Assembly (NCBI GenBank): GCA_947488645.1
Contig: CANLAC010000067.1
Location: forward strand, 1 to 6,320
Length of the DNA: 6,320 nucleotides
Direction of reading: 5' to 3'
Origin: Actinomycetota bacterium
Lineage (GTDB): Bacteria > Actinomycetota > Actinomycetes > Nanopelagicales > Nanopelagicaceae
Shown here: positions 5,178 through 6,320 of the stretch, one piece after another
How the letters are laid out: each line of letters starts with the position of its first letter
How positions within the stretch are numbered: the first letter of the stretch is position 1
Position numbers and translations under genes: made by a program
Notes under the pieces: generated by a model
What the model was told of the DNA's origin: nothing
The model's database searches: none
Seen by the model: the letters and a program-made list of their open reading frames with translations, nothing else

Positions 5178-6092
5178 ATGAGCTCGACGGCGAAAGACAT
5201 TAATAAAGTCTCTCGCCGTCGAGCCTTTTCCAAGGCAGATCGCACAACGCTTGGTGCATTCGTAGGTGTTCCACTTTTCTTCCACTTACTTCTCGTGTGG
5301 ATTCCAGCGCTTCTAACAATTCTTCTTTCTTTCACATACTGGTCTGGTATTTCAATCAGCCGCATCAAGTGGGCTGGACTTGCAAACTATAAAAACATTT
5401 TCTTTGACACCCCGGCATTCTGGGAAGCGGTAAAAAACAATATTATTTGGCTGGGTTGGTTTGGATTAATTGCAACCCCAATTGGCATTTTGCTTGCCTA
5501 CCAAATTGATCGCCAGATTCGCGGTCACAAGTTTTATGAGACCGCCTACTACCTTCCTGTAGTTCTTTCATTGGCTGTGACTGGAATTATCTGGAACTTC
5601 TTACTTCGCCCAGATGGTTTTGTTAATGGTCTCTTTGGCCGCGACATCGATAATGCGATTTCATTTTTTGGTAATTACGACATCAATATTTATGTAATTT
5701 TGACAATCGCCTCCTGGCGACATATCGGCTACATCATGCTTTTGTATTTAGCTGGCCTAAAGTCTGTCGATCTCTCACTACGTGAGGCATCAGCACTTGA
5801 TGGCGCTACTGAATGGCAGACCTTCAAGAAGGTGGTTTTCCCTTCAATGAAGCCTGTAAACATTATCGTTATCGTTATTACGATCATTGAGTCACTTCGT
5901 GCTTTTGACATTGTTTATATTATTTATGGCTCATCGGCAGGATTCCCAATCTTGGGTACTTTGGTATTCCAAAATATTGCAGGTGAAGGTGCATCTATGA
6001 AGGGCGCTGCATATGCGGTAATCCTCTTTGTTCTCTCGATCGGACCAATAATCGCCTACCTACGCACAACCTTTAAGAGTGATGTCCAATGA
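5178..6092 (+). CDS. ABC sugar transporter permease 1 (MalF/UgpA type)
   Basis: This 304-residue inner-membrane subunit forms half of the translocation channel. Hydrophobic segments are visible at about 26-54, 88-110, 122-143, 171-193, 226-248 and 275-295, giving the six helices usual for this type. The EAA loop that contacts the ATPase spans about 203-222: EASALDG, then a spacer, then FP. ATG 5178 follows AGGG (5166-5169) by eight bases and is the only plausible start: after it the next in-frame start-like codon is GTG inside the first helix. The first 16 codons lie within a strong terminator-like hairpin (5182-5224), which should affect both translation and transcript extension. It ends in an ATGA overlap with the second permease gene. 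Substrate is probably a sugar or glycoside, inferred from family. Confidence 0.93.
   Translation: MSSTAKDINKVSRRRAFSKADRTTLGAFVGVPLFFHLLLVWIPALLTILLSFTYWSGISISRIKWAGLANYKNIFFDTPAFWEAVKNNIIWLGWFGLIATPIGILLAYQIDRQIRGHKFYETAYYLPVVLSLAVTGIIWNFLLRPDGFVNGLFGRDIDNAISFFGNYDINIYVILTIASWRHIGYIMLLYLAGLKSVDLSLREASALDGATEWQTFKKVVFPSMKPVNIIVIVITIIESLRAFDIVYIIYGSSAGFPILGTLVFQNIAGEGASMKGAAYAVILFVLSIGPIIAYLRTTFKSDVQ
5182..5229 (+). terminator. Terminator-like hairpin inside the permease start region
   Basis: GCTCGACGGCGA (5182-5193) is perfectly complementary to TCGCCGTCGAGC (5213-5224), nine of twelve pairs being G-C. After an A/C mismatch, AGAC (5195-5198) and GTCT (5208-5211) add four pairs around a nine-base A/T loop. 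CTTTTC follows, with TTTT at 5226-5229. The stem begins two bases after the permease ATG and covers codons 2-16. The form is that of an intrinsic terminator with a short T-tract. It could attenuate transcription after the binding-protein gene and hinder ribosome loading. Structure is certain from sequence; function is inference. Confidence 0.6.
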
Positions 6093-6320
6093 GTATTGAC
6101 GTAGAGCTTCAACAAGCTGCTGTTAAGTACAAGAACAAGCAGAAGGTAAAGGATCGCTTTATCTCAGCCTTGATCGGCGTATTTGCGATTGTGTGGATCT
6201 TCCCAATTGCTTGGACAATCTGGACCTCACTTCGTCCATATAAGGATGTTCGAGCAAATGGTGTGTTCTCAATCCCAAAGACTTTGAACTTAGATAACTA
6301 CACACAAGCTATCTCTCGCA
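6089..6320 (+). CDS. ABC sugar transporter permease 2 (MalG/UgpE type), 3'-truncated
   Basis: This is the second membrane subunit of the importer, cut off by the window end after 77 codons. ATG 6089 overlaps the previous TGA (ATGA), so translation is coupled. A basic N-terminal stretch (KYKNKQKVKDR) precedes the first membrane helix (about residues 26-49, FISALIGVFAIVWIFPIAWTIWTS). LRPYKDV and then FSIPKTLNLDNYTQA follow, the usual pattern of MalG-type permeases, where a proline-rich loop and a NY motif follow helix 1. The EAA loop lies beyond the window. Family and orientation are confident; the substrate is not visible. Confidence 0.9.
   Translation, partial: MSIDVELQQAAVKYKNKQKVKDRFISALIGVFAIVWIFPIAWTIWTSLRPYKDVRANGVFSIPKTLNLDNYTQAISR

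Noticed and set aside
6103..6116. AGCTT-CAAC-AAGCT stem at the start of permease 2
   Set aside because: Only five pairs and no T-tract; expected by chance at this length.

Overview
The window looks like chromosomal DNA from a streamlined, moderately AT-rich actinobacterium. The evidence is the short intergenic gaps, the overlapping TAATG and ATGA gene junctions, and small CxxC/GCGxH proteins of a type I associate with Actinobacteria. A Tat-dependent solute-binding lipoprotein with strong codon bias fits the same picture. A freshwater planktonic lineage such as Nanopelagicales (acI) would fit, but that is inference. All recognised genes are on the + strand. The window starts inside one gene and ends inside another.

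The left part (1-3636) is a reactive-sulfur module. A YeiH-type putative sulfate/sulfite exporter lacks only its N-terminus. Its stop codon lies inside a consensus -35 box (TTGACA, 947-952). Directly behind that box is a perfect 16-bp palindrome of the CsoR/CstR operator type (954-969). The operon that follows encodes: a 37-residue Cys-rich protein (1011-1124); a CsoR-family regulator with the two-Cys, no-His pattern of persulfide-sensing CstR (1127-1414); a rhodanese lipoprotein (1424-1810); a coenzyme A-disulfide reductase/persulfide reductase fused to a C-terminal rhodanese (1810-3438); and a second small Cys-rich protein related to the first (3452-3622), which has ATT where ATG is expected. 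A possible intrinsic terminator closes the unit (3594-3636). The proposed logic is that persulfide modifies the CstR-like repressor and releases the promoter. The two rhodaneses, one outside the membrane and one in the cytosol, and the reductase then handle sulfane sulfur, and the exporter may remove oxidised sulfur anions. The two small proteins are uncharacterised and bracket the operon.

The right part (3637-6320) is a carbohydrate-type ABC importer. A 163-bp leader with a CCTTCGAAGG palindrome precedes a Tat/lipobox family-1 solute-binding protein (3786-5102), whose codon use suggests high expression. A 75-bp gap with two hairpins follows, then the first permease (5178-6092) and the start of the second (6089 to the window end). 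Codons 2-16 of the first permease contain a 12-bp perfect GC-rich inverted repeat followed by TTTT. This looks like an intrinsic terminator or attenuator placed inside the coding sequence, and it may set the ratio of binding protein to membrane subunits.

I saw no tRNA, rRNA, CRISPR array, insertion sequence or integrase. No gene-free stretch exceeds 300 bases. The longest is 3623-3785.
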